Positions 23,536-34,573 of a DNA stretch of 64,000 bases are shown piece by piece. Origin of the DNA: Sternotherus odoratus (lineage: Eukaryota > Chordata > Testudines > Kinosternidae); assembly GCA_032164245.1 (NCBI GenBank), contig JAVMKO010000003.1, positions 132,935,924 to 132,999,923 on the forward strand. Direction: 5' to 3'. Each line of letters begins with the position of its first letter. Positions within the stretch are counted from its first letter, which is position 1. The position numbers and the translations under genes were made by a program. The notes under the pieces were generated by a model that saw nothing but the letters and a program-made list of their open reading frames with translations, was not told where the DNA came from and ran no database searches.

Positions 23536-24032
23536 TATTTTGATGTCCTCAAATCCACTTGAACTCAAGATTAAAAATCCAGGGTCTGATTCAGGAGAAT
23601 TCAGTCCCATTTGGTTCGTGGGTAGCAGGTGTGTGAGCGTGTGTACACGTATGTGTGTGATGGGTTGATGGTTACAGGGATTTTTGCTTTTGCTTTACCT
23701 GTAAAGCTTTAATTCTGGTTTAATGTTGTGGTTTCATGCTCTCTGGTTGCAGTTTAAGATCCTCTTTAAGGCCCAAAATCTACTGTTTGTCTCCATATCT
23801 AGACAAAATAATTGTGTTGGCAAATGGCAGGAGCCATTCAGTGTACACCATTATGAAGAAGTAAAGGTTCTAGGCCTTAAGAGTTGACTTGATTTCTAAT
23901 TATACCCAGTCCTCTTTCTATATGGGTATATGATTCTGAGACTTGACGAATGTGTATGTTAAAGACATCAGGGATACAAAAAAGACAGGAAGATGTTTCA
24001 TGTGGACTTTAGTGTGCAGATCTATTGTAATA

Positions 24033-24625
24033 CAGTAAAACCCCGATTTAATGGACCCCGATTTAACGGACTTCGGATGCAAAGGACAAAATTTATGAGC
24101 AAGTCCGATGCATCCCAAATCCGTTTTTCGGGGGCTGGCTGCCGGCTCCCGGCTGCCGCCCGGGTCCAGGTAACGGGCGGGCTGTCTGCCGGCTCCCCGC
24201 TGCCGCCCGGGTCCAGGCAGCCGGCGGGCTGGCTGCCGCCCGGGTCCAGGCAGCCGGCGGGCTGGCTGCCGCCCGGGTCCAGGCAGCCGGCGGGCTGGCT
24301 GCCGGCTCCCGGCCGGGTCCAGGCAGCCGGTGGGCTGCTTGCCGGCTCCCCGCAGCCGCCCGGGTCCAGGCAGCCTGCGGGCAGGCTGCCTGCCGGCTCC
24401 CGCCCGAGTCCTGCCAGTAGCCGGGACCTGGGTGGGCTGGCTGACGGCTCCCGGCTGCTGCCCGGGTCCCGGCAGTGGGTGGACTGCGGAGCTGCCGCCC
24501 CGGCCCTGTGGCGGGCGGGCTGCTGCTCTGACAGCTCGTTTTTTTAATTTTTATTAAATAACGGACTTTCTGATTTAACGGACACCCCCTCACCCGAATT
24601 AGTCCGTTAAATGGAGGTTTTACTG
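24033..24625. mobile_element. pogo/Tigger-like MITE with GC-rich minisatellite core
   Basis: The ends are CAGTAAAACCCCGATTTAATG and the complement of CAGTAAAACCTCCATTTAACG, flanked by TA on both sides (24031-24032 and 24626-24627). This is the pattern of pogo-group Tc1/mariner transposons. Between AT-rich ends lies a GC-rich tandem array (about 24130-24500) of roughly 34-bp units built on CCCGGGTCCAGGCAGCCGGC and GGGCTGGCTGCCG. The right arm (complement CGGACTAATTCGGG, then AAAGTCCGTTAT) matches the outer element at 49152. There is no transposase. Open frames on both strands here are array artefacts. Confidence 0.9.
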
Positions 24626-24627
24626 TA

Positions 24628-26200
24628 CCTATTGTGTGATCGCACAGCAGCATAGTGAGAGTTTCTTCTATTTATTTTTATACTATGGGCAGAAGACTTT
24701 GGTAATTTCATCTCCATTGTCAGCAGGTGGTAAAAGAATAGTCACACTAAAATTCTTTTATCATTCTGATTTGGTACAAGGAAGGAATTCTTTGTCATTT
24801 TAAACAGCACCTTAGAAAAGTAAGTAATTCTAATAAACACAGCAAGAAGCATGACCACAATAACCCATCGACTCCCTGTTCATTTCTTGTATTTAGTATA
24901 ACCTTCATAAATTTGTTCCTAGCCATCAATATGGACCCTTTCTCTCTTTTTTTTCTTTTTCTCCTCTATCTACTCAATTTACATCAGCCTCCAGGTCTGC
25001 TTCTTCCTGTCTGCTTCTTCCTATAATCTGTATGTTTAGGAAGTTTAAGAACTTCCTCTACAACTGCTAGCATAGGGGGAACAGCTTTCCTGTGTGTCTC
25101 TATTTCAGTGATTCCTTCTCTTTTAAAAAAGGTTTCCACTTTTATTTTTCTGTTTGCTTTTGCCACTGTATACTTTCATTTTGTAAAGTGGTGTGTGGGG
25201 GGAGGGGGAAGAGCTTGTTTGGAAGATGTTGCACAAAATAAAAGGTAATAAAAACCCCACATGCTTTCTATATCCTAAATTTCACATTACTTATATATTT
25301 ACTGTACCACATGCCGTTTTCCTGGAGAACTGGAAAGAGTGGATGAGGAAGATTGTAATGGGAAGTCTGTCTGGCAGAGTGAGCGATAAAGTGTTTATCT
25401 GGACATCTCCTGAAGGACTCCTCCTTTTATTTGTTTGCCTTACAAAGGTAAATGAGGGAGGGCATCCCCTTTGACAGAATACATTTTTTCCAGCAATAGG
25501 ACTTTGCATGAAAACATTTTTTATTAAGCAAGTCATCCATACTGCACTGTAGGCTGTTTTGAGAATAACAGTATGTTACAGACTGCAAAGTTAATGCAGT
25601 TAATATTCAACTGAACTTTTGGGGGGTTGCTAATCCCTTAGGCGGGCTTAGCAGAAAGGGCAAACATATTTATAGCACTTTGAATCAGACTGCAGTGAGT
25701 GAACAACAGTATGTGTTATACCATGCAAATGTTATACAATTTCAGCAAAGCTCAATGCAAAGTAAGCTATTGACAGTACTTAAACTGCTGAGGTATCCCT
25801 TCCCTAACAAAGTTTGGTTAAAATGAGGCTATCGAAAAGGTCTTGAATTTCTTCTTCTGGCAATAAATCTGTTTGGAACGTGCAGATATTAGTTCCTAAT
25901 TGAACAGCTCATAACTGTATCTTAAAATTCTGTCATTTATATTATTCCCTAATAGGATTTCATTGGACTTGGTCAAGTATCTGAGTCTGACTTAGTGCAT
26001 GCAAAGATGTAAATGTTCTATTTTATATTGTCATGTCTTATTGGCTGTGTGAAGGCCATCCTCCAATTACAGTACAGGCTCCTGGGTGGGAGGTTAGTAG
26101 TGGGTAGAGTTTGCTGGAGGTCAGTGTTCTGCATCCTGGGCCAAATGAGGTAAGAGTTAAATCGTGAGTGGCAGGAAGTTCTCTCTCTCTCGGCCGAGCA
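24628..26200. other. AT-rich DNA, nothing recognised
   Basis: T-rich stretches occur near 24940-24962. There is no recognised repeat, RNA or exon. Confidence 0.35.
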
Positions 26201-26243
26201 GGTGAAGGAGGTCAGACATGGAAGGGACAAAAAGAAGGACACT

Positions 26244-26312
26244 TCTGACGGGCCAAGTCACGTTTACGTCAGTGACGTTTACCTCAGTGGCAAAATGCGC
26301 CTTGACGTCAGT
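26244..26312. promoter_or_regulatory. Cluster of CRE-like (TGACG) sites
   Basis: Within about 70 bp there are CTGACGGG (26245), TTACGTCAGTGACGTTTA (26265-26282) and a perfect palindromic CRE, TGACGTCA (26303-26310). The CRE is followed by a GTCATG half-site. Such sites bind CREB/ATF factors. No gene or transcription start is recognised next to it, so function is only a hypothesis. Confidence 0.3.
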
Positions 26313-26694
26313 CATGTAGAGTCCAGCCCTAAATCACTAAGCACAGCTGACCCAATGGGAGTCCCAGCAACAAGGGTCCTGTTCTGGCATTTTCCATTTG
26401 AAACTCAAATAGGCTCTGCTAAATAAGAGACATGCGACCTACAAGTCAGCAAAAAATTCCTGCAGTATTTATGTTGCTACAGACAGACAGACTTAAGATG
26501 GCTGCTGCTGACACATCCTTAATTTTTAAGGTAGATTTTTAAGGTGGAGTTTTCAACTACTCAGAATACCGATTTTAAACAGAATGACTACCCCAGTACT
26601 CTCTGTTCTGTTGATTATGCTTTACAAATATTTTACCATCTGGCTGTTCCCTCCATTTACTGTGGACATTATTTATAAGAATAAAATTAGACCC

Positions 26695-26790
26695 CTATGC
26701 CCTGATTCAACACGGTACTTAAAGTCATGGGACTGCTCATAGGGTTGAATACAGGGACCTGCTTAAGTGCCTTGCTGAGTTACAAGGTCT
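26695..26790. repeat. Foldback-family fragment
   Basis: CCTGATTCAACACGGTACTTAAAG, ATGGGACTGCTCATAGG and ACCTGCTTAAGTGCCTTGCTGAGT form a diverged palindrome centred near 26735. It belongs to the same broad class of ancient palindromic repeats as 7079-7190. Confidence 0.5.
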
Positions 26791-27433
26791 ATTCATGCAG
26801 AGGCTATCCGAAAACAAGCTCCTTCAAGAAGACATACATTTTAGAACTTTTTTTTAAAAAAAGACAACTTTTCTGGGAAAATGGAGATGGACTTTTTGTG
26901 TGTGTTGTTGAAATTTCAGTCTAAAAAATTATGATTCTCAGCTGACATGCAGGTATGTTAATTTTTTGTCTGTGAAATATAAACAAAAACACTTTATTAC
27001 ACTAGATTTTCAAAGGTACATTACATATTTTAAAAATATTAAGTACAATTATTCAAATTAAATGTCTTCCTTACGGATTATATTATTTAATATACATTGT
27101 AAAAACACAATTTCTTAGCCAGTTGTTGTCAAAACATGCCTTTAAACTTAAGGTTTATTGCTGTTTATTGTTATATATCCTATATATTTGTCCTTAAATC
27201 ATCCAGGATATCCTATGAAAGTATATTTATATGACCCACTAGGTCTTTGCTACACATCCTCCAGCTATCTTGAAGCTTAACAATAAACAGGGTCACCTGC
27301 AGCTGTGCCAGGCAAATGAGGAGTTTACGCACCAATGACAGTTGTTTGTGGTAAAGATTATTACTTTGTTTTACTTCACAGATTCTGCCGTGGTGCTACA
27401 TAAAAGACTGATGTATGTTTATTAATTTTTACA
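26791..27433. other. AT-rich DNA, nothing recognised
   Basis: Strongly AT-rich with TATA-like runs around 27165-27190. No repeat family or exon is seen. Confidence 0.35.
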
Positions 27434-27530
27434 GTGGCCCTCTCAGGCCCCAGTCAGGACTGGTGCATCAGTGTGCCAGATGCTGTACAAGCACCTATGC
27501 AGACATGGCCTGGTTCTTACCTTGAAGTAG
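27434..27530 (-). mobile_element. Old LINE/SINE tail fragment, minus strand
   Basis: CAGGCCCCAGTCAGGACTGG, AGATGCTGTACAAGCACC and TGGCCTGGTTCTTACCTTGA are the complement of the L2/L3-like tail group (tail order: progressively AAGCTCTTTGGGGCAGG, then TGTACAGC-CCTAGCACA). It is strongly diverged. Confidence 0.4.
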
Positions 27531-27769
27531 TTATCATTTAATGACACTCACTCATTCCATCTTCTGTTTAGAAAACAAGGGCAGGGAGGTGTTGAGGACA
27601 AGGGTAATTGTGATGAGATCACATAGCTGGACAGGGTATCTAAATGCACTATTTTGTGGTTTCTAATGGTGTGGATGTCTTTTATTTGCACCATGCATTT
27701 TGCATCTTCCACAAACAAAGAGACATTAGGTTGATTTGACTATTATTTTTATATTATTATGTAAATAGC

Positions 27770-27967
27770 AACATAGGAATTGCCAGACTGGATCAAATCT
27801 AAAGTCCATCTAGTCCTCTCTACAACAGTGGTCTGCACATGATGCTTCAGAGGAGGCAGTGAGAACCCCATAATAATCAGATGTGGGGTAATCTGCTCCC
27901 TACGTTAGGTTTCATCCTATTTTTTCATTAGGGAGTGGCGTAAACTCTGAAGCATGAAGTTTAAACT
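27770..27967 (-). mobile_element. CR1 LINE 3' fragment
   Basis: ACATAGGAATTGCCAGACTGG, followed by GGATCAAATCTAAAGTCCATCTAG, is the complement of the CR1 3' end. Further in, GATGCTTCAGAGGAGGCAGTG, GATGTGGGGTAATCTGCTCC and CTCTGAAGCATGAAGTTTAAAC continue the CR1 3' region. It is 5'-truncated, as most CR1 copies are. Confidence 0.75.
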
Positions 27968-29235
27968 TTTGTGTTTGTTCCCACCACCTCTTCATATAGA
28001 CTGTCCCACAACTACTCCTCTCCTTATCATTCCTTGTTTAAAATACCCCTACAACTCCCTCAGGTGATGGAGCTGCTCTCCCTGAATAAGCCCTGTGGCC
28101 CCTCTTTGGAGGGCTCCCTTTTCAGGGAGTTAAAAGGCTATTGGGATTCTTTCACTTTCTCTCTTACTGTCCAGGAAACAGGGGTAGCTCCCTACATGTG
28201 TGAGGAGCAAAAGGCAGGAATCCATTAATTATGGGCTGTATACTCTGATGTCACCGTGTACCAGGGCTGTGATGGCACTGTTGGGCCACTTTTTTACTGC
28301 CCAATTTGCAGTAAAACACAATAAGAAATAACCATCACTAAAGCTGCGAATCTTGGTATTAATTTTCTTTGCTAGCTGTGCTCATACGAGCAGCTTGCCA
28401 TTTGCATATGTGAATCTTGTCATAACAATTTCAGGAAGTGATTTGTTAATAATCAAGTTCTCAGAACAGCTCTAAATCAGTAATTGATGCAGGTCTGGAT
28501 AAAGCAAACTGTCCGCCTGCCTATTTTGTGGAGCGTTTTTTGGCAAATTTCAAGCCTGCATGAAAACTAGCCATCAGAATAAAATTTAGGACAGCTGGGA
28601 TGCTTTGCAGTGAAGACTTTTGGCTCCACAGTTCAAATAATCACAATAGCAGCTCAATTTAGCCTTTGGCTGGATAGGTTTGGCAGGGCACAATGAAAAA
28701 TAATTATTTCATGGCCTGCTTATTTGTCCCTTAACAAATAAACTCTCTGACCTATGCAGTCTTATGTAAAGATGTTGCTGTATGTAGGGCTGTAGAATGC
28801 TGTAATATCCCCATTAGAAAACTGATTTATTTCACCCTCATGTCACAGTATTTTTTAGAAGTCTGTTTGGGAACCAAATAAAAGGGGCTGATGGTGTCAG
28901 AAGTTGAACTCCAGCCAGCCAAGCACTGAATCTAAAAGGCCATCAACCAGTGTCTTTCTTCTGAAAACACACATATTAGTATGCAGCATTGTCACTACTG
29001 TAATAATAAGAACAAAAATGATATAAACAAGTCCATCTCTTTACAGGATGGGGAAATGCAGTTCTTAAAGCATTTGGATTTTGGCCTAAATGTATGCTGC
29101 TTAACTAGCCATGTTTAAACTTCCCATTTTGTCTCTATCTTATGACTTCCTTGTTCTCTTCTTCAGTTTAAATGACATCTTAAAATGTGTGACAGAGGAA
29201 GAATAAAAGCTGAGCAAAGTGCTTTGTAAGGGAGG

Positions 29236-29236
<1 letters not shown>
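27968..29236. other. AT-rich DNA, nothing recognised
   Basis: An octamer-like ATTTGCAT lies at 28401-28408. There is no recognised repeat or exon; the 27971-28228 frame lacks support. Confidence 0.35.

Positions 29237-29302
<66 letters not shown>
29237..29302. repeat. (TA)33 microsatellite
   Basis: An uninterrupted run of TA dinucleotides, 66 bp. It can extrude a cruciform and is likely polymorphic in length. Confidence 0.98.
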
Positions 29303-29303
<1 letters not shown>

Positions 29304-29397
29304 TGTCCTACAGTCCAGAATCACACAGCCCCTTTTCCCCCTTCCCTGGATTTCTGTATTTGCAGTTCTCTTTGAACTGAAATGCAGCCACTCTGAT

Positions 29398-29448
29398 GGG
29401 TGGGGGGGGTGGTGGGGGGGGGGGGTAGGGGGGGGGGTGGGGGGGGGA
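29398..29448. repeat. G-rich simple repeat
   Basis: Runs of 7 to 13 G separated by single T or TA. They could form a G-quadruplex on the plus strand. The tract lies about 100 bp from the TA microsatellite. Confidence 0.95.
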
Positions 29449-30371
29449 CCCAAAACACATACACAGAAGCATTCAGAGTGATGTGGTTTCCTCTACCCCT
29501 GTCATTTGTTTTTGTAATAGTGAAAGGAAGCCTTTTTTTCCCTCCTGATCCAAAAGATGTTTCTAGAATATCTGCTGCCCATGGACACATACACACACAA
29601 ACAAAAATCCAACTCTCCCTATGATCATCATGATCTGTTTTTAATGAGTGGCACTTCTTCTCAAAGTGTCATTTAAAAAAAATCAGCAGTCATGTCATGC
29701 ATCGGGATGAATTTCTAAATGTAAATGAGATTCTCTCAGTCATTTATTTACATTTGTTTTCAGCACAACAAATGAGACATCACGTAGCTTCATAATTTCC
29801 CATGACCGAGTCACCAGCATGCGGTGTGTAATTTACCATGATTTAAGATGCTTATCTGTAGGTTCTTGAAACAGTATCTGGTGAGCTTTTTTTTTTTTTT
29901 TTAATACTTTCCCCAGCCTTGTAACCACCTTCTCTACCCCCTTCTGATGTTTTCAGTTGAAACAAAAAATATAAATCTGGTTTTTGTTCTTGCTATCGAA
30001 TATTTTGAGGAATAGAGCCGAGTGAACTAATTCTTTTTGGTTTATGTATTCCCCGTCTTCCTTCTCTCCCCTGCCCGCAATCTATTGGATTATTGTTTCT
30101 GAGGTTTGTGGAACTGGTAATAAAATTTTCAGTAGCCAGGGTGGACACTGCAATGGATTAGAGACCCATTATAAAAGAGGAATGGGCCATGATCATCCAC
30201 ATGCCTTGACTGACAAATGACTGCCCAGTCATGTGGTATGAGTGGAAGGGTCCTGCTGTGTGTGGTACTTCCCTTATTAATAAAATTACCAGGATTCTTA
30301 GGCCTGTTCTCAGCTCTATACTGATTTTCTGTGCATCTGTGACCTGATTATGACTTACTTTATACTCAGGT
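29449..30371. other. AT-rich DNA, nothing recognised
   Basis: A T tract lies at 29887-29902. No repeat family or exon is recognised. Confidence 0.35.
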
Positions 30372-30383
30372 AGATAATAGAAG

Positions 30384-30457
30384 AGATACGGCTAAAAACA
30401 CCCTGGACACCCCCGATCCCGTCTGATCTCGGAAGCTAAGCAGGGTCGGGCCTGGCT

Positions 30458-30488
<31 letters not shown>

Positions 30489-30504
30489 CAGGTGCTGTAG
30501 GCTT
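30384..30504 (+). rRNA. 5S rRNA-like head of a retroposon (not a normal 5S gene)
   Basis: About 121 bp align along their whole length with vertebrate 5S rRNA. The match includes CCCGTCTGATCTCGGAAGC, CTAAGCAGGGTCGGGCCTGG, TAGTACTTGGATGGGAGACC and a final GGTGCTGTAGGCTT. The internal control region (box A about 30433-30448, box C about 30464-30477) is close to intact, so RNA polymerase III transcription is plausible. Changes lie mostly in the first 30 bases and at scattered sites. The sequence does not end in the T-run terminator expected for a 5S gene but continues into a tail. It sits exactly at a target duplication, so it is a retroposed copy. Confidence 0.85.
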
Positions 30505-30637
30505 AACATGGGTGTGGAGCTAGCAACTCCACCCCGTAGGGAACCAACTTGCTACCGAAACACCAACACCAGAGATGGAGTGCTCTGTGGTTGGTGGCCC
30601 ATACCCTGCCTGGGGGGTGACGGGCAGAGAGAGAGAG
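30384..30637 (+). mobile_element. 5S rRNA-derived SINE/retroposon
   Basis: A 12-bp direct duplication, AGATAATAGAAG, lies at 30372-30383 and 30638-30649. It begins exactly at the first base of the 5S-like part and ends after a GA-rich tail. The unit is therefore a 5S head (121 bp) plus a unique body of about 133 bp. The body contains a small hairpin (GTGGAG/CTCCAC arms near 30513-30533), a GGTTGGTGGCCCATACCCTGC segment and a final (GA)n run. Known 5S-headed SINEs belong to the SINE3 type. The body here is not one I recognise. The exact duplication and limited divergence suggest a moderately young insertion. Confidence 0.8.
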
Positions 30638-30649
30638 AGATAATAGAAG

Positions 30650-31957
30650 TCTACATTTTCAGGTATGGTGGGCATAATCTCATACCTCAAAACTAATTTA
30701 ATTTGCTGCCAAAGTTGAATCCACTTAAATGTGTAATTCCCAGCTTGTCCATACGAGGCAGTTAGATTTTTTTCAGTGGTTGCCAGCGTTAGCACAAAAG
30801 TGTGCATGCAATTTTGTGCCACTCTAAGGCATGGTTAAAAAATCAGGAACATAATATTTATTTTTGATATTGTGCTTACAGATTAATACAGGAGAACTGC
30901 GAGGCTTGGCTGACCCTTCCTATAAAAGTACAATGATTGTCCAAAACACCACATCATAGAATTGTTGTCTTATAGTGTTCTTGGTCATCACTCTATTAAA
31001 AAAAATATAATTGTATACAGCACTTCTAGATGTATATGTTTATATGGAGATCTGCAGTGTAAACCCCTATCTGAATAACAATTTTCTCTTTGGGAGGCAG
31101 TATGGAATTTCTGCTAATTCATTCATAACATCAGAATTGAGGAAGCCGGTTCTAAAAAGAATAAATATTTTTGGTTAGTTTGTAAATGTGTGCTGCAGAT
31201 AATATGGGCTGGCTCAAATTCTGAGTGATCCGTTCTGGTCGTCTAGCATTTCCTTAGTATTACATAGGCCAAGCATTAAATTATGCTGAGAGCCAATTTC
31301 TCACCAGATTATCTACAGAACTGCCTTTAAATTACAAAAAATTTCAAGATGGACAATGCTGTGAGCAAATTATTTCTTCAAGGTTCCTTTACAGAACACA
31401 TTTGAGTGAGAGCTTAAAGGGGCGGCATGAATCGTATTCTGGAAGGGCGGGAGAAAAACAGCACACTTTTTATAAGGATCAGGTTTTCTACCTGAAACAA
31501 AAAGAAACAGATGTGTTGGAATTGCTGTGGTTTGTGATGATTTCGGCTCTTGGAGAAAAATTCTCCAGAGTGTGAAAGGTGCACTGATAGGAGCAGCAGA
31601 GGAACTTCAGCTCATTTATGTCATGGTCCCATTCAAGATACTGGGGCACAATTCTTTTCTTTAGATTTATGGGCATGCGCCTCTGTTCACCTCATAAAAT
31701 TAGCTGCTGCGCAATTGCATGCAGGTGCAAGCATATCAGCTGTTCTTACAAGTACTTTCTCACGTCCAGTCCACCAATCCAATCCGATGGACTGATTTAT
31801 TTATTTTTTTATTACAGGGGGCCTGGTGGGTGTGTGTTTGTTTATCTGTGAGTCCTTGGCATGTCATTTCTGGTGTAGTGTGATTCAAGCAACTCTAGGG
31901 TTATCCAATGTACAAACAATATATTTCCTAGTGGCAAACCAACCCCCTATTACAACT
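30650..31957. other. AT-rich DNA, nothing recognised
   Basis: No repeat family or exon is recognised. Overlapping open frames near 31488-31851 have no conserved features. Confidence 0.35.
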
Positions 31958-31965
31958 GTCACACT

Positions 31966-32095
31966 TAGAGTTACCAGATGTCCTGATTTTATAGGGACAG
32001 TCCTGATTTTGGGGCCTTTTTCTTATATAGGCTCCTATTTACAGCTTCCTCCCACCCCCATTCCAATTTTTCACATTTGCTATCTGGTCACCCTA
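31966..32095. mobile_element. Short hAT MITE, TAGGGTGACCAGAT family (copy 1)
   Basis: The left end TAGAGTTACCAGATG and right end ATCTGGTCACCCTA are imperfect inverted repeats. Imperfect 8-bp duplications GTCACACT (31958-31965) and GTCACGCC (32096-32103) flank it. The interior (TCCTGATTTTATAGGGACAG and its partial mirror) matches the copy at 50561-50668. It is non-coding, moved by a hAT transposase in trans, and more diverged than copy 2. Confidence 0.85.
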
Positions 32096-32103
32096 GTCAC
32101 GCC

Positions 32104-33229
32104 TTCAACCCCCTCCCTCCTCCACATTAAGCATATTCCTGTGTGGAACATCTGTATTTGGTTTTATTCACAATAGCCGTGCCCAGTGGTTCACTTAAAA
32201 AAAGAATTGGAATAGAGCGCTGCTTAAGGGCTCTCTGTACAATGTTATGCCTAGCTGGAGTATTCTGTATGCTTGCATGTTTGTCAGTATTTTTTTAAAC
32301 ACCTTCATACTGTGAAAGAAGAATGTGTTTTTGTGATGTCTATTTGAGGTTGGGAAAGCATAATGCTATGTGTTTCTGATTTAGTCAACATAGCAATGCA
32401 GGCTTGAAACTAATTCCATGCACAGTTCCTTGTTAGGCTAGGGGGTACTTGAAATCTGTACTCTTTGTCTTGTGAGGGTGATATTGAACTCTGTGGAGAG
32501 GGCTCACGTGGTGAGTAGGGCCTAGTATGGGCCCTCTACACTCAAGGATCTGATCCTGCAATCCTTACTCATGGGAGAAGGAGCACTGACAGTGAGAAAA
32601 TCAGGAGCTTATGAGTGACTTTGCACTGAAACAGCAATCAGGGACATGTGAACCAGCTTGGGCCTGACCTGTCAACTAAAACTTGAACCAAACCTTCTCT
32701 GATGAGATTTGGAAAGTTGAACTTTGGTTTTCTTCTCATTTTCATTCAATATGGGCCCTGCCTGCTGCCAGACTGGCGTGTCATCACTGCAGGAAATGTT
32801 GGGTCTGGATTTGAAGAGCCCCCACCACCGGTATGCTGTGGACTCAGTTCCATGGAGACTCCTTCCCCATCCACTTGCAGTGGGATTTGGGAAGATGGGC
32901 TTTTGGAAGGAGTAAGTTTTGAGCTTTTGCATTGTGTAGAGCTGGCTCCACTGCACCCAGTGAAGCAGGCACATAAGAGCAGAGTCTACTGCTGCCTCAG
33001 GGACTGCAGTGGTATCTGTGCATAACTAAGGGGTAGAATTCCTCCCCCAACCCATTATGGAATCCCCCATCTGCCATACTTGGTTTGATACAAGGTGTGA
33101 GGAGTTGTTTCTTGGTCAATTGTAAATGTAACCCCTATGGTCAGTGTGTTAAGTGTCCCCTCCGGTTCCTGATTAACAGACGTGTGTCTCCTTGTGCACC
33201 CCCCATTGATCTGTGTGTATCTATTTGTT
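32104..33229. other. AT-rich DNA with a foldback trace
   Basis: A fragment near 32530-32590 (GATCTGATCCTGCAATCC, TTACTCATGGGAG) looks like the ancient foldback family. Nothing else is recognised. Confidence 0.35.
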
Positions 33230-33390
33230 GTCCCTTGTCTTTTACTAAGGTTGTAAGTTCTTTGGAGAAAGCTGTAGCCTTTTTTTTGGTTCTGTTTGTA
33301 CAGCACCTAGCACAATTGGGTCTTGGTCCATCGCTGGAGTTCTAGGGGCTGTGTGTTGTCAAATACTCATTAATATTATTAATTATTTAC
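33230..33390 (+). mobile_element. Old LINE/SINE 3' tail (L2/L3-like)
   Basis: GGTTGTAAGTTCTTTGGAGA, TTTGTACAGCACCTAGCACA and TTGGGTCTTGGTCCATCGC, then an (ATT)n tail, form the best copy of this tail in the window. Other copies are at 23395, 44935 and (inverted) 27434. Confidence 0.6.
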
Positions 33391-34078
33391 TATTGTAGCC
33401 CCCTTCACAAAGACTAGCTCTTTAGCTCAAACTGAAGAGAGACTTGATTTTTAGCTCTCAAGGCCCCAGGTTCCAATACTCATTATGCCAGGATGGTTGC
33501 CATCACATAAACACCGATGGCTTAACTTTCTAAAACAACAAGAAGTTCCAAATTGTATATCACACAAGTACTTCATCCTCCAACTTCTAATCTATATCTC
33601 ACTTATTGCTAGAGTCAACAGTCTATTAGTAACAAAAAACCAAAACCTTTCATCATCTATTGATTTGAAGTCTTTAGAAAATGCCAATAAGCTATTTTTG
33701 GTCCAATTTCTCAATAAATAGGAACATTTATTGGTTTTTCAGTTTTACTGTATTGCATGAGAATATATTTTACTGTGTATTATGGGTAATGCAGCATCAG
33801 GATACCTTGCTTTATTCTGCAAGCAAATTCCAAAACTGCATAGCTCAAATGACAGGTGTAAATATATTTGTAATATTAGCTTAGTTCAGATTAAAAAGCA
33901 ACCAATAACCAGGCTTGAGTTGATTCTTCTGTTTGTCTTGTTCTGATATTCTGGCTATAGACTAATGGATGAGAATTAACATTAGAAAGAAAATACAATA
34001 AAATTTTACTAAAGGGGAACATCTACATTGCGCCCCACATGTGAGAGAGAGAGGATTTTCTTGTTGCTAAATGGTGTT
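33391..34078. other. AT-rich DNA, nothing recognised
   Basis: No repeat family, RNA or exon is recognised. Confidence 0.35.
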
Positions 34079-34387
34079 TAGGGGCTTGTCTTCACTACCT
34101 GCCGGATTGGCGGGTAGCGATCGATCTGTTAGTCATCGATTTCTCGCGTCTCGTGAAGACGTGAGAAATTGATCGCCGGCGGCACCCCTGTCGACTCCGG
34201 AACTCCAGCTCGCCGAGAGGTGCAAGCTGGAGTCGACAGGGGAGCATGACTCCAACTGCCACCGCTGTGAGGATGGCAGGTAAGTCAGCTGAAGATATGC
34301 CAACTTCAGCTACGTGATTCACGTAGCTGAAGTTGCATATCTTCAGTCAATTTCCCCCCCCCCCCCCCCCAGTGAAGACCAGCCCTA
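34079..34387. mobile_element. Palindromic MITE, full length
   Basis: The ends are TAGGGGCTTGTCTTCAC and the complement of TAGGGCTGGTCTTCAC. The interior has mirrored blocks: ACCCCTGTCGACTCC (34184-34198) against GGAGTCGACAGGGGA (34230-34244), and CTTCAGCTACGTGA against TCACGTAGCTGAAG near 34305-34335. A C tract lies at 34356-34372. It is the most complete member of the family also seen at 2042, 13626 and 56931. The flanking TTA/TAG hint at a 3-bp target (PIF/Harbinger-like), but the duplication is not clean. Confidence 0.8.
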
Positions 34388-34529
34388 GGAGATCTGAGTT
34401 CTGGTGATGGTTCCGCCACAAACTTTGTGTGTGGCCTTGGGCAAGCTTTTAGCTTCTCTGTGACATATTGTACTTCAACCTAGATGGAGTAAATTTTCAC
34501 TTAAAGTATCATATGTTGTTTCTCAGCTG

Positions 34530-34573
<44 letters not shown>

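Noticed and set aside
23993..24653. Two overlapping frames of about 185 codons on opposite strands
   Set aside because: They are produced by the 34-bp GC-rich array of the pogo-like MITE; no protein family and no start context.
29163..29596. Frames with poly-Tyr/Ile and poly-Pro stretches
   Set aside because: They are translations of the TA microsatellite and the G-rich tract.
30384..30504. A functional 5S rRNA gene
   Set aside because: The copy is flanked by a target duplication, continues into a non-5S body instead of a T-run terminator and carries scattered changes; it is a retroposon.
31826..32176. 116-codon plus-strand frame
   Set aside because: It crosses the whole short hAT element at 31966-32095 and so cannot be an old gene.
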